From the NCBI RefSeq assembly GCF_001426585.1, contig NZ_LMEI01000013.1:248227-312226 (forward strand): 64,000 bases of DNA, read 5' to 3'. The position numbers were made by a program, and so were the translations under genes. A model generated the notes under the pieces. The model was not told the origin of the DNA. It saw only the letters and a list, made by a program, of their open reading frames with translations, and made no database searches. This DNA is from Streptomyces sp. Root431. GTDB lineage: Bacteria > Actinomycetota > Actinomycetes > Streptomycetales > Streptomycetaceae. Positions 8,145 to 15,951 of this stretch are shown in pieces (position 1 is the first letter of the stretch; each line of letters begins with the position of its first letter).

Positions 8145-8744
8145 TCATACATCTAGCAGCCTCCGTCCTTCGAAGGCACGGCCGAGGGTTACCTCGTCGG
8201 CGTATTCGAGGTCGCCGCCGACGGGGAGCCCGCTCGCGAGCCGGGTCACCCTGAGCCCCATGGGCTTGATCATCCGCGCGAGGTACGTCGCGGTGGCCTC
8301 GCCCTCCAGGTTCGGGTCGGTGGCGAGGATCAGCTCGGTGACCGTGCCGTCCGCGAGCCGTGCCAGGAGCTCGCGGATGCGCAGGTCGTCCGGTCCGACG
8401 CCCTCGATCGGGCTGATCGCGCCGCCGAGGACGTGGTACCGCCCCCGGAACTCGCGGGTCCGCTCGATCGCGACGACGTCCTTCGGCTCCTCGACCACGC
8501 AGATGACGGTGAGGTCGCGCCGCGGGTCCCGGCAGATGTTGCACTGCTCCTGCTGTGCCACGTTGCCGCAGACGGCGCAGAACCTGACCTTCTCCTTGAC
8601 CTCCAGGAGCGCGTGCGCCAGCCGCCGTACGTCGGTGGGCTCCGCCTGGAGGATGTGGAAGGCGATCCGCTGCGCGCTCTTGGGACCGACGCCGGGCAGC
8701 CTGCCCAGTTCGTCGATGAGGTCCTGAACCACGCCTTCGTACAA
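8145..8744 (-). CDS. recR: Recombination mediator RecR
   Basis: Assists RecA loading on gapped DNA in the RecFOR pathway. The 199-residue product has the N-terminal helix-hairpin-helix (RLPGVGPKSAQRIAFHIL), the four-cysteine zinc finger FCAVCG...CNICRD around residues 55-72, the Toprim domain (LTVICVVEEPKDVVAIERT; ILATDPNLEGEATATYL) and the C-terminal Walker-like tail. Length is exactly that of the family. In many bacteria recR follows ybaB; here the YbaB gene lies about 70 bp upstream on the same strand, preserving the pair. Confidence 0.97.
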   Translation of the reverse strand: MYEGVVQDLIDELGRLPGVGPKSAQRIAFHILQAEPTDVRRLAHALLEVKEKVRFCAVCGNVAQQEQCNICRDPRRDLTVICVVEEPKDVVAIERTREFRGRYHVLGGAISPIEGVGPDDLRIRELLARLADGTVTELILATDPNLEGEATATYLARMIKPMGLRVTRLASGLPVGGDLEYADEVTLGRAFEGRRLLDV

Positions 8745-8815
8745 CGGAACGCCCTTCTCAGAGGTGCTTGATTCTTACGGTAGTGGCTGGAAGTACACCT
8801 TTGAAGGCGTACGGG

Positions 8816-9157
8816 TCAGAAGCCCAGTCCCGGCATGCCGCCCAGGCCCTGCGCCAGGGGGCCCAGCTTGGCCTGCTGGAGCTGCTGCGCGTTCTCGTTG
8901 GCGGCGTGCACGGCGGCCACGACCAGGTCGGCCAGCGTCTCCGTGTCCTCGGGGTCGACCGCCTTGGGGTCGATCACGAGGCCGCGCAGCTCGCCGGAGC
9001 CGGTGACGGTCGCCTTGACCAGGCCGCCGCCCGCCTGGCCCTCGACCTCGGTCGCGGCCAGCTCCTCCTGGGCTCGGGCGAGGTCCTGCTGCATCTTCTG
9101 GGCCTGCTGGAGAAGCTGCTGCATGTTGGGCTGGCCACCACCGGGAATCACGGTCAC
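8816..9157 (-). CDS. YbaB/EbfC nucleoid-associated protein
   Basis: A 113-residue DNA-binding protein of the YbaB/EbfC family: N-terminal helix QPNMQQLLQQAQKMQQDLARAQ, a beta-hairpin core (VKATVTGSGELRGLVIDPKAVDP) and a second long helix. Dimers bind DNA as tweezers in characterised homologues. An alternative start two or three codons in (GTG) is possible. It ends in a Gly/Met-rich tail. First gene of the YbaB-recR-DUF5063 transcript; divergent from the SLATT gene across about 245 bp in which no other gene is seen. Confidence 0.93.
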   Translation of the reverse strand: MTVIPGGGQPNMQQLLQQAQKMQQDLARAQEELAATEVEGQAGGGLVKATVTGSGELRGLVIDPKAVDPEDTETLADLVVAAVHAANENAQQLQQAKLGPLAQGLGGMPGLGF

Positions 9158-9403
9158 TCCTGAGGTTCGGTACGTCCGTATGTCGGGTAAGCCCGAGCCT
9201 ACGTGGTCGCCGCCCGCCCTGCCTCCATCACTCTTTCGGGTGAGAAACTGCGGGCTTCTCTACCTGATCAACACCCTCTTGCGGGCGGAAATCCCGGGAT
9301 TCCGGGCCCGCCGCCCACCATTCGGCGGTAGGAAGGGCAGGCACCACGTGCACCGCACGTCACAGAAGGACACGCGCGCTGAGCTGAACAGAGGAGTCCC
9401 CCG

Positions 9404-10141
9404 GTGAGCCAGCAGCCGGACATGCAGCCGGGTCAGTCCGGGGAGAACCCGGAGGACACAGAGCGGCCGGACCGCGATCTCACCGGCATGCCGTTCCCGC
9501 TGGGCGACTGGGGCGAGCCCGCCGAGCGGCTCGACGAGCTGTACCGCTGGGTCGAGTCCCATGCCCTGCGCACGGCGGAGTGGTACCTCTCCGACCGCCT
9601 CTGGAAGCGCCGCAGCGCCCGGATCCTGCGGGTGGGCACCGCCGCCGGGGTGATCGTGGGCGCCGCGCTGCCGCTGCTCGACGTGACCGGGGTGGCGGAG
9701 GGCGCGGCCGGCTGGGGTTATCTGTCCCTGCTGCTCGGCGCGGCCTGCGTGGCCTGCGACCGGTACTTCGGGCTGACGTCCGGCTGGATGCGGGACGTGG
9801 CGACGGCACAGGCCGTGCAGCGCCGTCTCCAGGCCCTCCAGTTCGACTGGGCGTCGGAGAGCGTCCGGGAGGTCCTGGGCCCCACGGAGGGCACGGCCAG
9901 CGAGGCGGCCGAGCGATGTCTGGGCGTGCTGCGCCGCTTCTCGGAGGACGTGACCGAGCTCGTACGGGCGGAGACCGCGGACTGGATGGTCGAGTTCCGC
10001 TCGGGCCCCGCGCCGCTCATGCTCCAGTCGGTGGGCGTGGCGCCCGCGCGCACGGAGAGCTCCCATCCGGCGGGCCGCTTCCCGCTGCTGCCCGGCACCC
10101 GTCCGAACATGCCGCGCCAGCGGCCCCCGGAGGCCCGCTAG
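9404..10141 (+). CDS. SLATT domain two-TM protein
   Basis: A 245-residue membrane protein: acidic N-terminus, an amphipathic segment (RLDELYRWVESHALRTAEWYLSD), two TM helices at about residues 68-90 and 95-115, then a cytoplasmic helical domain (AQAVQRRLQALQFDW...ERCLGVLRRFSEDVTELVRAETADWMVEF). This TM-TM-helical pattern is the SLATT fold, which elsewhere occurs as a putative pore-forming effector with nucleotide-second-messenger or ATPase sensors. In Streptomyces it is also a widespread core gene, so a housekeeping role is equally possible. GTG start with AGGAG 7 nt upstream. Its TAG stop lies inside the outer arm of a 169-bp inverted repeat. Confidence 0.8.
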   Translation: MSQQPDMQPGQSGENPEDTERPDRDLTGMPFPLGDWGEPAERLDELYRWVESHALRTAEWYLSDRLWKRRSARILRVGTAAGVIVGAALPLLDVTGVAEGAAGWGYLSLLLGAACVACDRYFGLTSGWMRDVATAQAVQRRLQALQFDWASESVREVLGPTEGTASEAAERCLGVLRRFSEDVTELVRAETADWMVEFRSGPAPLMLQSVGVAPARTESSHPAGRFPLLPGTRPNMPRQRPPEAR

Positions 10142-10306
10142 GGCCTGTCCGGCGGATCAGGGTCGGACAGGTCGCGGGGTCTGGTGCGGTGCATCGCAAG
10201 GCGCCGGAGCGCCCACATAGCGGAGCTATGTGGGCGCTCCGGCAACGCGGCGAGGTGCCGTGCCAGACCCCGCGACCCCGGCCATGATCCGCCGGACAGG
10301 CCCTAG
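10138..10306. repeat. 169-bp long imperfect inverted repeat (MITE-like)
   Basis: Outer arms CTAGGGCCTGTCCGGCGGAT and its complement end at 10306; further in, GTCGCGGGGTCTGG pairs with CCAGACCCCGCGAC; the centre is a perfect 13-bp hairpin GCGCCCACATAGC around a GGA loop. No coding capacity. I recall closely similar palindromes scattered in many Streptomyces chromosomes, so this is probably a non-autonomous mobile or REP-like element. The left arm includes the stop codon of the SLATT gene. Confidence 0.8.
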
Positions 10307-10334
10307 GGGGTCCGGGGCCGCACGGCCACAGGGC

Positions 10335-10985
10335 TCAGCTGAGGATGATCATCGAGCCCTGTGCGAGGCTCCGGGTCGCCGCCGCGTGCAGCCCCAGCCA
10401 CACGTGGCGCTCCCGCGCGAAGGGACTGTCGTCGTACGGAATCGGTCCGGCCGGCTCCTCCAGGGAGGTCGGCCGCTCCGGCGGCACCGGGGTCGCCGGC
10501 GGGTTCATCGGGTCGATCCCGATCGAGGGCGCCACGAATTCGAGCTCCCGCAGCAGCCCGTACGAGGAGCCGAGCGGGCCGCCGCCCTCCAGGAGCGCGT
10601 CGCTGGAGAGCGGCGCGGGGAAGTCGACGGGCACGTAGGCGCCCGCGTGGTCGTAGTGCCAGACGAGGTGCGACTGCTGGGCGGTCGCCTCGAACATCTC
10701 CAGGAGCTGCTCGTAGTCCCCGCCGAGCTCGCCGACCGGCTCGACCGGCAGCCCGCACACCTGGAGGAGGTACGCGCGGCGCAGGAAGTGCAGGGCCTCG
10801 TAGTCGAAGCCCGCGATCGGGGCGACGTCACCGGAGAGCCCCGGCATGTAGGCGTAGACGGGCACGGTCGGCAGGCCGGCCGCGCTCAGCACGGCGTCGT
10901 ACGTCGCTATCTCTTCGGCGAAGGGGTTGTCGGGGCTGTGGCACAGCAGGTCGACAAGGGGGACCAGCCACAGGTCACAGGCCAA
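10335..10985 (-). CDS. Conserved hypothetical protein
   Basis: A 216-residue soluble protein starting MACDLWLVPLVDLLCHSPDNPFAEEIATYDAVLSAAGLP; rich in acidic residues and prolines, with no membrane segment, signal peptide or motif I can name. The reading frame shows typical third-position GC bias. The start assigned is a TTG without a clear ribosome site, so the true start may differ slightly. It runs toward the 169-bp inverted repeat, which may act as its terminator. Confidence 0.7.
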   Translation of the reverse strand: MACDLWLVPLVDLLCHSPDNPFAEEIATYDAVLSAAGLPTVPVYAYMPGLSGDVAPIAGFDYEALHFLRRAYLLQVCGLPVEPVGELGGDYEQLLEMFEATAQQSHLVWHYDHAGAYVPVDFPAPLSSDALLEGGGPLGSSYGLLRELEFVAPSIGIDPMNPPATPVPPERPTSLEEPAGPIPYDDSPFARERHVWLGLHAAATRSLAQGSMIILS

Positions 10986-11107
10986 GGGAGGCTCGCTCTC
11001 CGTCAGTTGCAGGGACGGCCAGGGTAGTCGGCACGGCCGACGACTCCCACCCGCTGAGGAACTGCCCCGGGAGGCCCCGCCTCAACCCGGGCCTGTCCCC
11101 CGACGCG

Positions 11108-11815
11108 TCAGCGCGCGCGGCTGTCCAGGCGGTCGGCCCACTCCAGCGAGTGCGTGTTGTAGTCCCGTACGACCGCGACGGCCGCCTCCGCGTCGCCGCG
11201 CGTGATCGCGTCCACCAGGTCGATGTGTCCGCTCCACAGCCAGCCGTGCATCTCCCGCTCGGAGCGCAGGTAGGGCACGGAGAAGACCCAGGCCTGGACG
11301 CGGAGCCGGTGCAGGAAGTCGGCGATGTAGTCGTTGGCGGCGACCAGGCGGGCCAGCTCGCGCCAGTAGCGGATGTCGTAGCCGATGAGGACGTCGAGGT
11401 CCCCGGCGCGGGCGGCGCGGGCCGCGGCCTCTCCCCTGCGCCGTATGGAGACGAGCGCGACGCCGATCCCGAGGTCGGGTTCCGTGGTCGCGGAGCGGGG
11501 CGGCACGAGGGCGGCGTCGCGGCGGAAGATGCCGTCGACGACGAGCATCCGGGCCTCGACCATCCGCCGGTAGTCGTCGACCGAGTACTGGTGGACGCGG
11601 AAGCCGCGGTGCTGGTCGGAGTCGAGGAGCCCCTGTGCGCAGAGGTCGACGAGCGCTTCCCGTACGGGCGTCGCGGACACCCCGTACTGCTCGGCGATCT
11701 GCTTGACCGTGAACTCCTGGCCCGGCTGGAGACGCCCGGCAAGCACTTCGTCACGCAGCGCGTCCGCGATCTGCTGTCGCAGGGTGTTGCGGGTGACAGC
11801 TGCGCTCGCGGGCAT
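11108..11815 (-). CDS. GntR family transcriptional regulator (FCD/FadR type)
   Basis: A 235-residue regulator. Residues about 8-75 form the GntR winged helix (TLRQQIADALRDEVLAGRLQPGQ, VSATPVREALVDLCAQGLL), followed by an all-helical FCD ligand-binding domain (RMVEARMLVVDGIF, DYIADFLHRL, HIDLVDAITRGDAEAAVAVV). FCD members bind small carboxylates. It sits 84 bp downstream of the class III aminotransferase on the same strand, so it probably controls that gene in response to an amino acid or keto acid; that link is inferred from position only. Confidence 0.92.
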   Translation of the reverse strand: MPASAAVTRNTLRQQIADALRDEVLAGRLQPGQEFTVKQIAEQYGVSATPVREALVDLCAQGLLDSDQHRGFRVHQYSVDDYRRMVEARMLVVDGIFRRDAALVPPRSATTEPDLGIGVALVSIRRRGEAAARAARAGDLDVLIGYDIRYWRELARLVAANDYIADFLHRLRVQAWVFSVPYLRSEREMHGWLWSGHIDLVDAITRGDAEAAVAVVRDYNTHSLEWADRLDSRAR

Positions 11816-11899
11816 GTGGTCGGCCCCCTCCGTCCGGCTTCGGACACCCTAGTCCAAACGGAGGGAACCTCCCCGTATGCCGCTATCGCGACCCGACGG

Positions 11900-13264
11900 T
11901 CACGCGGTGTACTCGTCGGCCACCGACAGCGCCGCGTCCAGGGCCGCGAGGCCCTCCTTGGCCTCCGCCTCGGAGACGTTGCAGGCGGGGACGGCGTGCG
12001 TGCGGTTCATGTTGATGAAGGGCCACAGGCCGTTCTTCTTCGCCGCGGCGCCCAGGGCGGCCATCGGCGCGGCGGCCTCGCCGGCGGCGTTGTACGGGAC
12101 GAGCGGCTCGCGCGTCTCGCGGTTCTTGACCAGCTCAAGGGCCCAGAAGACGCCCATGCCGCGGACGTCGCCGACCGACGGGTGGCGCTCGGCGAGCTCG
12201 CGCAGGCCGGGGCCGAGGACGTTCTCGCCGATGTGGGCGGCGTTCTCGACGACCTTCTCGTCCTCCATCACCTGGATGGTGGCGACGGCGGCGGCGCAGG
12301 CCAGGGGGTGACCGGAGTAGGTCAGACCGCCCGGGTAGGCGCGCTTGTCGAAGGTAGCGGCGATCTCGGCGTTGATGGCGACGCCGCCGAGGGGCACGTA
12401 GCCGGAGTTCACGCCCTTGGCGAAGGTCATCAGGTCGGGCACGACGTCGAAGTGGTCGGCGGCGAACCACTTGCCCGTGCGGCCGAAGCCCGCCATGACC
12501 TCGTCGAGGATGAAGACGATGCCGTACTTGTCGCAGATCTCGCGGACGCCGGCGAGGTAGCCGGGCGGCGGGGTCATGATGCCGGCGGTGCCGGGCACGG
12601 TCTCCAGGATGATCGCGGCGACGGTCGCGGGACCCTCGAAGGCGATCGTGTCCTCCAGGTGCTGGAGGGCCCGCGCGCTCTCCTCCGCCTCGGTGGTGGA
12701 GTAGAAGGGCGAGCGGTAGAGGAACGGCGCCCAGAAGTGCACGACGCCGGCGGAGGCGGTGTCGGAGGGCCAGCGGCGCGGGTCACCGGTGAGGTTGATC
12801 GCGGTGGAGGTGGCGCCGTGGTACGAGCGGTAGGCGGAGAGCACCTTCGTACGGCCGGTGTGCAGCCGGGCCATGCGGACGGCGTTCTCGACGGCCTCGG
12901 CGCCGCCGTTGGTGAAGAAGATCTTGTCCAGGTCGCCCGGGGTGCGCTCGGCGATGAGGCGTGCGGCCTCGGAGCGGACGTCCACGGCGAAGGCGGGCGC
13001 GAAGGTCGCGAGCTTCCCGGCCTGCTCCTGGATCGCGGCGACGACCTTCGGGTGCTGGTAGCCGATGTTCGTGTAGACGAGACCGCTGGTGAAGTCGAGG
13101 TAGCGGTTTCCGTCGTAGTCCCAGAAGTACGAGCCCTCGGCGCCGGCGACGGCGAGCGGGTCGATCAGACCCTGGGCGGACCAGGAGTGGAAGACGTGCG
13201 CGCGGTCGGCGGCCTTGACGGCCGCGCCGGCCTGGGGATCGGGTGCGGCGACATGAGGGGTCAT
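11900..13264 (-). CDS. Class III (omega-type) aminotransferase
   Basis: PLP-dependent transaminase of the GABA/beta-alanine/ornithine class, 454 residues. Visible: FTNGGAEAVENAVRMARLHTGRTKVLSAYRSYHG (PLP phosphate site), FILDEVMAGFGRTGKWFA (the Asp that pairs with the PLP nitrogen), and MTFAKGVNSGYVPLGGV with the Schiff-base lysine. The ATG at 13264 (MTPHVAAPD) fits the family start better than the longer frame reaching 13453. Amine donor cannot be read from sequence. Probably co-transcribed with the GntR gene. Confidence 0.9.
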   Translation of the reverse strand: MTPHVAAPDPQAGAAVKAADRAHVFHSWSAQGLIDPLAVAGAEGSYFWDYDGNRYLDFTSGLVYTNIGYQHPKVVAAIQEQAGKLATFAPAFAVDVRSEAARLIAERTPGDLDKIFFTNGGAEAVENAVRMARLHTGRTKVLSAYRSYHGATSTAINLTGDPRRWPSDTASAGVVHFWAPFLYRSPFYSTTEAEESARALQHLEDTIAFEGPATVAAIILETVPGTAGIMTPPPGYLAGVREICDKYGIVFILDEVMAGFGRTGKWFAADHFDVVPDLMTFAKGVNSGYVPLGGVAINAEIAATFDKRAYPGGLTYSGHPLACAAAVATIQVMEDEKVVENAAHIGENVLGPGLRELAERHPSVGDVRGMGVFWALELVKNRETREPLVPYNAAGEAAAPMAALGAAAKKNGLWPFINMNRTHAVPACNVSEAEAKEGLAALDAALSVADEYTA

Positions 13265-13396
13265 GCGGTCGAGGGTAAGGAATCGCAGGTGGGGCGGGCC
13301 ATGGCCATCTTGTCCACCGAGACCGGGCGGGACGCGACACCTTGCTCTGTCCCGCTTTGGACCCGGGCGGCGACTCGGAGGAAGCCACATCCTTAT

Positions 13397-13431
13397 TGAC
13401 AGCAAGCTGTCATCATGACAGTCTTCTGTCA
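13397..13431 (+). promoter_or_regulatory. Two tandem inverted repeats (putative MarR operators) upstream of the DJ-1/MarR pair
   Basis: TGACAG-CAAG-CTGTCA (13397-13412) and TGACAG-TCTT-CTGTCA (13416-13431) are two perfect 6+6 palindromes with centres 19 bp apart. A TTGACA hexamer overlaps the first, and the final A of the second is the A of the gene's ATG, so a bound repressor would cover promoter and start. The MarR gene of the operon is the obvious candidate to bind here. Confidence 0.7.
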
Positions 13432-14036
13432 TGGGAATCGAGAGCGACACCAAGACCGTTCATCTCGCCGTCTACGACACGCTCGCCGACTGGGAGACGG
13501 GCCACGCCACGGCCTGGCTCGCCCGCGCCGGCTACACGATCCGGACCGTCGGCCCGGTCGCCGGAGAGCCCGTCACGACGATCGCCGGAATCCGGATCGT
13601 CCCCGACCTCGCGCTCGCCGACCTCCGCGCCGAGGACAGCGCCCTGCTGATCCTTCCGGGCGCCGAGAAGTACGACGAGGGCGACGAGCTCGCCCCCTTC
13701 ACGGCCAAGGCCCGCGCCTTCCTCGACGCCGGCGTGCCGGTCGCCGCGATCTGCGGCGCCACGGCGGGCCTGGCGAAGGAGGGCCTGCTCGACGACCGCC
13801 CGCACACGAGCGCCGTCTCGTTCTACCTCGCCGCCACCGGCTACAAGGGCGGTGAGCACTACGTCGACGCGGACGCGGTGACGGACGGGGACCTGATCAC
13901 GGCCGGCCCGACGGAGCCTGTCGCGTTCGCCCGGGAGATCTTCGCCCGGCTGGGCGCGTACGAGGGCAAGCGCGACGCCTGGTACCGCCTCTTCCACGAC
14001 TCCGACCCGGCGGCCTTCGTCGAGCTGAACTCGTGA
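13431..14036 (+). CDS. DJ-1/PfpI family protein
   Basis: A 201-residue member of the DJ-1/PfpI (type 1 glutamine amidotransferase-like) superfamily. The nucleophile-elbow cysteine is in VAAICGATAGL near residue 108, and LLILPGAEKYDEGD precedes it; HTSAVSFY follows. Family members are stress-linked proteases, glyoxalases or isonitrile hydratases; which applies here cannot be told. No ribosome site is visible before the ATG, which overlaps the operator, suggesting a leaderless transcript. The 3' end overlaps the MarR gene by 4 nt. Confidence 0.88.
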   Translation: MGIESDTKTVHLAVYDTLADWETGHATAWLARAGYTIRTVGPVAGEPVTTIAGIRIVPDLALADLRAEDSALLILPGAEKYDEGDELAPFTAKARAFLDAGVPVAAICGATAGLAKEGLLDDRPHTSAVSFYLAATGYKGGEHYVDADAVTDGDLITAGPTEPVAFAREIFARLGAYEGKRDAWYRLFHDSDPAAFVELNS

Positions 14037-14503
14037 GCCGCCAGGAGCAGGACGCCCTCTCCCGTACGGCTCTGGGCGTCTTCCGCCTGAACGGCCAGTT
14101 CCTCGCCGTCTCCGAGAAGCTGGCCGAACCGGCCGGCCTGACCGCCGCCTGGTGGCAGGTCCTCGGCGCCGTCCTCCCCGAACCGCTCCCCGTCGCCGGG
14201 ATCGCCCGCGTCATGGGCATCACGCGCCAGAGCGTCCAGCGGATCGCGGACCTGCTCGTACGGGAGGGCCTGGCGGCCTACGAGCCGAACCCGGCCCACC
14301 GGCGCGCCAAGCTCCTCGCCCCCACGGAGGCGGGCCACGCGGCGATCGACCGCATCGGCCCGGGCCACGCGGAGCTGGCGGCCCTGCTCGCACGGGAGCT
14401 GGGCGGCCAGGAGGCGTTCGACGAGACGGTACGGGTGCTGGAACGGCTCTCGGGGGCGCTGGAGGCGGTCAGCGCGCGCTACGCCGACCCCGAGCCCTCC
14501 TGA
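14033..14503 (+). CDS. MarR family transcriptional regulator
   Basis: A 156-residue winged-helix regulator: LTAAWWQVLGAV, recognition-helix region VAGIARVMGITRQSVQRIADLLVREGLAAY, wing NPAHRRAKLLAPTEAG, and C-terminal dimerisation helices. Overlaps the DJ-1 gene by 4 nt, so the pair is co-translated, and the two identical-half palindromes at 13397-13431 are well placed for autorepression. MarR proteins usually release DNA on binding phenolics or on oxidation; the ligand is unknown. Confidence 0.92.
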   Translation: MSRQEQDALSRTALGVFRLNGQFLAVSEKLAEPAGLTAAWWQVLGAVLPEPLPVAGIARVMGITRQSVQRIADLLVREGLAAYEPNPAHRRAKLLAPTEAGHAAIDRIGPGHAELAALLARELGGQEAFDETVRVLERLSGALEAVSARYADPEPS

Positions 14504-15301
14504 TCAGCGCCTGACGATGCGGTCCAGGACCTCGGCGAGGCGGGCCTTCACCGCCTCGCCGTGCGTCAGGGGCTCCGGGGCCGCGCCCGGGTCGGCCGGC
14601 GGGCGTACGCCCCGGTCGGCGAGGACGTACAGCAGGCGGAGCGTGCGCAGGCAGTTGGAGACCTGGGCGGGCACCGGCGTGACGATCCGGTCGGCGCCGA
14701 ACTCCGCGGCGATCGCGTCCAGCCATCCGGTCGCGTCGCACTCGCTCAGGTCGGGGCGGGTCAGGACACGGGCGACGGCCCGCGCCAGCCGGTCGTCCTC
14801 CAGCTGGTCCCACACGTGCGCGGTCGGCGCCGTCAGCCGCGCGGCGGCGAGGTCCAGCATCCGCACCGGGTCCACCTCGGCGTGCCGCCCGAACGCGCAG
14901 AGGAGGTCCGCCCCGTGCGCGACCGCGTGGAGCCAGCCGAGCTTCTCGTCGTGGCCCCGCAGGTCCTCCTCCGCCGGGTACCAGCGCGCGAACGCGTCCA
15001 CCCACTCCGGCCTGACGTCCCCCTTGCCCACGAGCATGTCGAGTACGAGCGGCGCGAAGGTACGGGCCTGGATCTCCGGGTCCTCGAACCGCGCCGCCAT
15101 CTCGTCGCCCAGGGCGAGCCGTCGGGGCCCGTCGATCACCCCGCGCTCGATCCAGGTCGCGAGGACGGAGTAGGCCGCCCCGTCGCGGACCCCCGGGTCG
15201 GGATCCGCGAGCGCCCGGGACAGCTCTCCTGTCAGTTCGGACAGGTCGCGGTCGGCGGGTATGGCGTAGTCAGCGGCTTCGATGCCGTTCCAGTCGGTCA
15301 C
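14504..15301 (-). CDS. DUF2785 domain protein
   Basis: A 265-residue soluble alpha-helical protein beginning with GTG (VTDWNGIEAADYAIPADRDLSELTGELSRALADPDPGVRDGAAYSVLATWI), which looks like HEAT-type helical repeats. The signature HDEKLGWLHAVAHGADLL is typical of DUF2785. No enzyme motif. The start at 15301 is preferred because the longer frame to 15562 runs through low-quality sequence antisense to the next gene. Its stop abuts the MarR stop (convergent, no gap). Confidence 0.85.
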   Translation of the reverse strand: MTDWNGIEAADYAIPADRDLSELTGELSRALADPDPGVRDGAAYSVLATWIERGVIDGPRRLALGDEMAARFEDPEIQARTFAPLVLDMLVGKGDVRPEWVDAFARWYPAEEDLRGHDEKLGWLHAVAHGADLLCAFGRHAEVDPVRMLDLAAARLTAPTAHVWDQLEDDRLARAVARVLTRPDLSECDATGWLDAIAAEFGADRIVTPVPAQVSNCLRTLRLLYVLADRGVRPPADPGAAPEPLTHGEAVKARLAEVLDRIVRR

Positions 15302-15348
15302 GGCGGCACAATAAGCGCATACCGCCGCCGCGCGCCGAGAATAAAATT

Positions 15349-15870
15349 TCACTGATCCCGGGCGGTCGTGTCCGCATACGCGTACGGGTCCGCGAACAGC
15401 TCCGTCACCGCACTCCGTAGCAGCAGCGTGTGCACGAACCGGTCCGGCCCCGCCGGCGGGAACCGCCACGCGAGCGGCCAGGTCCTCCCCGTCAACGCGG
15501 GCACCGGCACATAACTCACATGATTCGCACCCGCGTTGAACCGCGTCACTCCGCGCGGCCACGACCGGTGCGCCGTCAACCCCGGCGGCACGAGGAAGTA
15601 CACCCCCCGCCGGCCGTTCGCCTCGATGACGACCGGGCCGGGGTCGCCCCCGGTGAGCACCTCTATCCGGTCGGCGAGCCGGCGCCCCTCCTCACCGTCG
15701 ACGCGAACGGCGTCGAATTGCACTCCCGCCTTCCGGAGTTGGAATCCGGAGACCGGAATCCAATCCGCGTTTACTTCCCGATTCTCTGCATTCACGAGGA
15801 CATGTTCCCGCGCCGCCGCTAGCGTTTTCCACGACTGCGGAGGGCGCGTCGGCAACCCCTTGACCTGCAC
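15349..15870 (-). CDS. Hypothetical protein resembling the prim-pol-like partners of XRE/DUF397 loci
   Basis: A 173-residue soluble protein. The segment GDPGPVVIEANGRRGVYFLVPPG, a later tryptophan, HVSYVPVP and PLAWRFPPAGPD follow the pattern of the degenerate bifunctional DNA primase/polymerase-like proteins that Streptomyces often encodes next to XRE-DUF397 regulator pairs. Metal-binding acidic residues of real primases are not evident. The GTG at 15870 is chosen for its GAGG a few bases upstream; the longer frame reaching 16446 is antisense to the XRE gene. Divergent from the XRE gene. Confidence 0.6.
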   Translation of the reverse strand: MQVKGLPTRPPQSWKTLAAAREHVLVNAENREVNADWIPVSGFQLRKAGVQFDAVRVDGEEGRRLADRIEVLTGGDPGPVVIEANGRRGVYFLVPPGLTAHRSWPRGVTRFNAGANHVSYVPVPALTGRTWPLAWRFPPAGPDRFVHTLLLRSAVTELFADPYAYADTTARDQ

Positions 15871-15909
15871 CAACGCACCTCGTGGGCAGTCGAATTCGGC
15901 GGGGAGCAG

Positions 15910-15939
15910 TTGAGACCGGTTGAGACCGGTTGAGTTCGG
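15910..15939 (+). repeat. Three 10-bp direct repeats in front of the XRE gene
   Basis: TTGAGACCGG, TTGAGACCGG and TTGAGTTCGG follow each other without spacer, one per helical turn, in the short gap between two divergent genes. Such phased repeats suit cooperative binding by a regulator such as the adjacent XRE protein. Confidence 0.6.
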
Positions 15940-15951
15940 ATGGGGATCGCG

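Noticed and set aside
5536..8727. 1063-codon plus-strand frame opposite the second NLR gene, DUF5063 and recR
   Set aside because: Antisense to three well-supported genes; long only because high GC removes stop codons.
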